DNA of 14,071 bases from DATFFO01 sp035250025. GTDB taxonomy: Bacteria; Actinomycetota; Acidimicrobiia; Spongiisociales; ZC4RG35. Positions 11,208 to 14,071 of the stretch are shown here, one piece after another. The stretch covers positions 1 to 14,071 of the forward strand of contig DATFFO010000184.1 in assembly GCA_035250025.1 (NCBI GenBank), in the 5' to 3' direction. Below the pieces are notes generated by a model, which saw only the letters and a list, made by a program, of their open reading frames with translations, made no database searches and was not told the origin of the DNA. How positions within the stretch are numbered: position 1 is the stretch's first letter; each line of letters starts with the position of its first letter. A program made the translations under genes and the position numbers.

Positions 11208-13670
11208 CTAGATCTTGGGGACGTGGTACCCCGAGCGGGCGATGACGTAGTCGCGCGACTCCGTGACCATCTTTCGTACCGAGCTCCAATCGACGTGGAG
11301 GAGTTTGCCGCCCTGCTTCATCACCCGGCCGGCGATGATGACGGTGTCGACGTTCCCGGAGTCCATTCCCGCCACCACCGCCGCCACCGGGTCGTGGAGG
11401 GGAGTGACGTTGAGACGATCCGTGCGCAGCAGGACGATGTCGGCTTGCTTCCCGGGCGTGAGGGTTCCCACCTTGTCATCGAGGCCGTTGGCACGGGCTC
11501 CCTCGACCGTGGCGTACTCCAGGATCTCGCGCATCGAAGCAGGCGCCTTGTCCTGACCGGCGGCCAGGGTCCGCTGCAGACCCAGGACCGAGCGCATCTG
11601 GTTGAACATGTCTGCCGGCACGTTGGTCTCGACGTCCACGCTGAGGCTGGGCCGCAGACCCCGGTCGAGGAACTTCTGGATCGGCGGCATGCCGTGACCC
11701 ATCATCATCTCCACCGGCGACGCCAGCGACACCGTACCGCCGGTGTCCACGATCATCTGGATCTCGGTGTCGTTGAGGGTGGTGCAGTGGATGTACGTGG
11801 TGTCAGGGCCCAGGAGCCCCGCCTCGCCCATCTCCTGGACCTTGGCATCCTGGCCGTAAGAGCCGACGCCGACGTGGGTGCTGATCCGGGCCCCCGCCTC
11901 ACGGGCCAGCTTCCAGTGGTCGCGGGCGATCTCGAAGTCAACGAACTCGGGACCCGGTGCGGCCAGCGCCAACGTGAGCAGCTGGTCCCTGGTGGCAAAG
12001 TGCTCGGTGGCGGCGCGCACGAACCAGCTCGGCTGCCGCTCCTCCCACTTCCCCCACCAGGGAAAGCCGTAGGCGAACACCGCCCGCATTCCCGAGTCGC
12101 GCAGCGCCTGAACGACGGCGTCGGTGTGGGAGGGCGACGCCTGGATGTGTGACCAGTCGAGCAGAGTCGTGATGCCGGCGTCGATGGCTCCCAACGAGGA
12201 CACGAGATTGCCGACATAGGCGTCCTCGGGCCGGAAGGCGGGGGCGAGCTTGTGGAGGACGAAGGAGATGTAGCTGGTCCGCCCCTCGAGAGGAACGTCG
12301 GTCCCGATGTTGCGCAGAAGCCCTTCCCAGATATGGCGATGCGTGTCCACGAAGCCCGGCATCACGATCATGCCGGTGGCGTCGATCACCTCGGCGTGGT
12401 CCACTTCCAGAGAGGGCGCGATCTGCAGGATTCTTTCGTTTTCGATGAGAACGTCGCCCGGAGTGAGATCGCCCAGCGCCGGGTCGAGGGTGAGCACGGT
12501 ACCTCCCTTGATCAGCTTGCGCCCGCTGGGAGGCACCGAAAAGTTGGTCCCGGAGGGATAGAAGGCGGGGATCTCGGCTTGCCGGGGCGGGCGGCTCCCG
12601 ACGATCAAGCGGCGCGCCCGCTTGTAGTTGCGTTTGACCAGCTCCTTGATGTCCCCTACCTGGAACAGGACGATCCCCACCAGGACGAGGGCCCCGATGA
12701 TCATGGTGCCGTCGCTGGGGGTGAGGCCGAGGTAAGGAAGCACGGTGAGGATCACCGCCAGAAGAAGGGCGGCGACCGTGCCGCCGACGAAGGTGGCCCG
12801 GCCTCCGGCCAGCGAGGCGCCTCCGAGCACGGCGGCGGTGATGCTGTTGAGGGCGAACGTCGAACCGACCTGGGCATTGCCGATGGGCGACCGGGCCATA
12901 ACGAAGAAGGATGCGACGGTTGCGAACACAGCCGCCAGGATGAGGGCGCGGACGCGAACCCAGTTGGTCCTGATGCCGTTGCGCTTGGCCGAGCGATCGT
13001 CGAACCCGACCGCCCGCACCCGGAGACCCGAGCCCGAGGCGTGGAGCCACACATCCAGGGCGGCCCCGGCCAGCACGACGGCGATGAACGCCCAGGGAAT
13101 GGGTCCCACGCCGGCGGTGAGGAAGGCGACCAGGTCCGGGCTGATGATGCCCTGGGCAGTGGGCCGCATGGTCAGGGCGACACCGTCCAGGATGCTCATC
13201 GTGGCCAGGGTGGCGATTATCGAGGGGATCTTCACTCCTCTGACGAGGCCGGCGTTGACCAGTCCCAGGACGGCGCCGCAGCCGAGGATCGTGGCCACGC
13301 CCAAGCCGATCTCGCCGACGGTCGCTTCGGCGCCGATCATGAATGAGGCGATGACGACGCCGAGGCTGATCATCGCCCCCACCGAGAGGTCGAGATACCC
13401 GACGAGGAGAGCGTGGGTCTGGGCGAAGGTAGCAACGATGAGGGGGAGGGCGAGGATCAGAATCTGGGACACGTTGGTGGTGTTGACGAAGCCGGGGAAC
13501 TGCGAGTTCGTGTACCAGATGAGGCCCGCCAGGAGGAGCACCTGGAGCACGACCGGCATCCACAGTCGCACCTTGACGATCTTCCGCCACTTGTTCTTGT
13601 CCCGGGCGTCGCGGAGGACCTTGCGGACCTGCTGGCGAACGACATCCACCCGGGTCGACTCGATCGTCAT
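11208..13670 (-). CDS. Fused ABC transporter permease (RbsC/BPD_transp_2 type) and metal-dependent amidohydrolase
   Basis: A single 820-codon frame. Residues about 36-342 are an RbsC-type permease with family motifs 'LDLSVGAMISLG' (93-104), 'IPSIIATLATMSILDGVAL' (148-166) and 'LGGASLAGGRATFVGG' (282-297). A basic linker (345-383) follows. Residues about 384-820 are a full amidohydrolase: N-terminal β-sandwich 'LIKGGTVLTLDPA', metal ligands H444/H446 ('GFVDTHRHIWEG'), H599 ('ISTHVG'), H628 ('TTYIHCT'), D679 ('LSVDVET'), and C-terminal 'GTLTPGKQADIVLL'. The permease moves small solutes; the hydrolase half resembles the cytosine deaminase, SAH deaminase and triazine hydrolase group (COG0402). 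RbsC-type permeases have cytosolic C-termini, so the hydrolase would face the cytosol. No good internal start precedes the hydrolase β-sandwich, which argues for a true fusion. ATG 13670 overlaps the ATPase stop (ATGA). Confidence 0.88.
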   Translation of the reverse strand: MTIESTRVDVVRQQVRKVLRDARDKNKWRKIVKVRLWMPVVLQVLLLAGLIWYTNSQFPGFVNTTNVSQILILALPLIVATFAQTHALLVGYLDLSVGAMISLGVVIASFMIGAEATVGEIGLGVATILGCGAVLGLVNAGLVRGVKIPSIIATLATMSILDGVALTMRPTAQGIISPDLVAFLTAGVGPIPWAFIAVVLAGAALDVWLHASGSGLRVRAVGFDDRSAKRNGIRTNWVRVRALILAAVFATVASFFVMARSPIGNAQVGSTFALNSITAAVLGGASLAGGRATFVGGTVAALLLAVILTVLPYLGLTPSDGTMIIGALVLVGIVLFQVGDIKELVKRNYKRARRLIVGSRPPRQAEIPAFYPSGTNFSVPPSGRKLIKGGTVLTLDPALGDLTPGDVLIENERILQIAPSLEVDHAEVIDATGMIVMPGFVDTHRHIWEGLLRNIGTDVPLEGRTSYISFVLHKLAPAFRPEDAYVGNLVSSLGAIDAGITTLLDWSHIQASPSHTDAVVQALRDSGMRAVFAYGFPWWGKWEERQPSWFVRAATEHFATRDQLLTLALAAPGPEFVDFEIARDHWKLAREAGARISTHVGVGSYGQDAKVQEMGEAGLLGPDTTYIHCTTLNDTEIQMIVDTGGTVSLASPVEMMMGHGMPPIQKFLDRGLRPSLSVDVETNVPADMFNQMRSVLGLQRTLAAGQDKAPASMREILEYATVEGARANGLDDKVGTLTPGKQADIVLLRTDRLNVTPLHDPVAAVVAGMDSGNVDTVIIAGRVMKQGGKLLHVDWSSVRKMVTESRDYVIARSGYHVPKI

Positions 13671-14071
13671 GCTTCCCCGCCCCGCGAGGGCGCCTTGGGC
13701 ATGGCCACGCCCAGGGGGGATCGGCCCGCCTTGGAGAGACCCGGGCCGCGCACGATCGCCTCGGTGATCCGCCGCTCATCGAGCTCGTCGCCGGGGATTT
13801 CCTCGATGATCGTCCCCCGGGACATCACCAGGACCCGGTCGCACAGGCCGGACAGCTCGAGGGGGTCGCTCGACTTCACCAGCAGGGCGGCGCCGGCGTC
13901 GGTTCGGGCCCGCAGCGCCCGGTAGATGTCGAAGCGCGAGCCCACGTCCACCCCCTGGGTGGGCTCGTATGCGATGATCACGGCCGGCTGGCGCAGAAAC
14001 GTGCGTGACACCGACACCTTCTGCTGGTTGCCTCCGGACAGGAACTCGACCGGCTGCTCGAGAGAGGGGGT
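13667..14071 (-). CDS. RbsA/MglA-type ABC transporter ATP-binding protein (C-terminal part; continues past the window)
   Basis: The frame is open from the window edge to a TGA at 13667, giving 134 residues. It starts near the signature 'FLSGGNQQKVSVSR', and the LSGGNQQK form is typical of sugar and nucleoside importers of the RbsA/MglA class (COG1129). It continues with the Walker B region 'AVIIAYEPTQGVDVGSR', a switch region 'LLVKSSDPLELSGLCDRVLV' and a basic tail. These ATPases normally carry two nucleotide-binding domains on one chain; this is the second one. The Walker B aspartate position holds Tyr (13967-13969) with the following Glu retained, which is unusual. The switch region has Ser in place of the H-loop His, which is common in the C-terminal domain of this class. 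It is coupled to the permease-amidohydrolase gene and presumably powers it. Confidence 0.88.
   Translation of the reverse strand, partial: TPSLEQPVEFLSGGNQQKVSVSRTFLRQPAVIIAYEPTQGVDVGSRFDIYRALRARTDAGAALLVKSSDPLELSGLCDRVLVMSRGTIIEEIPGDELDERRITEAIVRGPGLSKAGRSPLGVAMPKAPSRGGEA

Noticed and set aside
11938..13779. Second minus-strand open frame of about 600 codons inside the permease-amidohydrolase region
   Set aside because: Arg-rich shadow of the fused gene in another frame; no membrane helices or motifs.

Overview
This is a gene-dense, strongly GC-rich window with no RNA genes, insertion sequences, CRISPR arrays or long non-coding stretches. The gene content points to a high-GC actinobacterium, possibly Acidimicrobiia or a related MAG lineage. 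The content behind that is a DUF2231 protein, an 'iron-containing redox enzyme', a CDGSH protein, a DUF2267-like protein, a caa3-type oxidase with fused subunits I and III followed by CtaG, and an RbsA/RbsC-type transporter. The taxonomic placement is inference. Most neighbouring genes on the same strand overlap by 4-8 bases (ATGA, GTGA), so the window reads as five tightly coupled transcription blocks.

Region 1 (1-2530, +): the 3' part of a DUF2231 membrane protein, a heme-oxygenase-like iron-containing redox enzyme, and a family-2 glycosyltransferase with C-terminal membrane segments. A small CDGSH [2Fe-2S] protein (2441-2677, -) converges on the glycosyltransferase, and the two genes share 90 bases at their 3' ends. 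Divergent from it is a DUF2267-like protein (2803-3543, +), whose 3' end overlaps the oxidase operon antisense.

Region 2 (3450-8347, -): a cytochrome c oxidase operon read right to left. It holds a possible 29-codon leader ORF, ctaC (CuA domain plus C-terminal cytochrome c), a fused ctaD-ctaE (subunit I + III), an unnamed three-helix membrane protein, and a CtaG-type assembly factor. Subunit I keeps all the haem and CuB ligands but has Gln where the K-channel Lys is expected and an altered D-channel entrance.

Region 3 (8479-11188, +): a five-gene, fully coupled operon with no obvious named function. It encodes a nucleotidyltransferase of AbiEii-like type, a solitary BON domain, a calcineurin-like metallophosphoesterase, a DUF72 TIM-barrel protein and a 65-residue single-pass membrane protein. 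This is one of the two best candidates for an undescribed system.

Region 4 (11208-14071, -): the end of an RbsA/MglA-type ABC ATPase, coupled by ATGA to an 820-codon ORF that fuses an RbsC-type permease to a complete cytosolic metal-dependent amidohydrolase. This suggests import of a small nitrogenous compound (a nucleoside or base analogue is the obvious guess) with hydrolysis at the membrane exit. It is the other strong candidate for something new.
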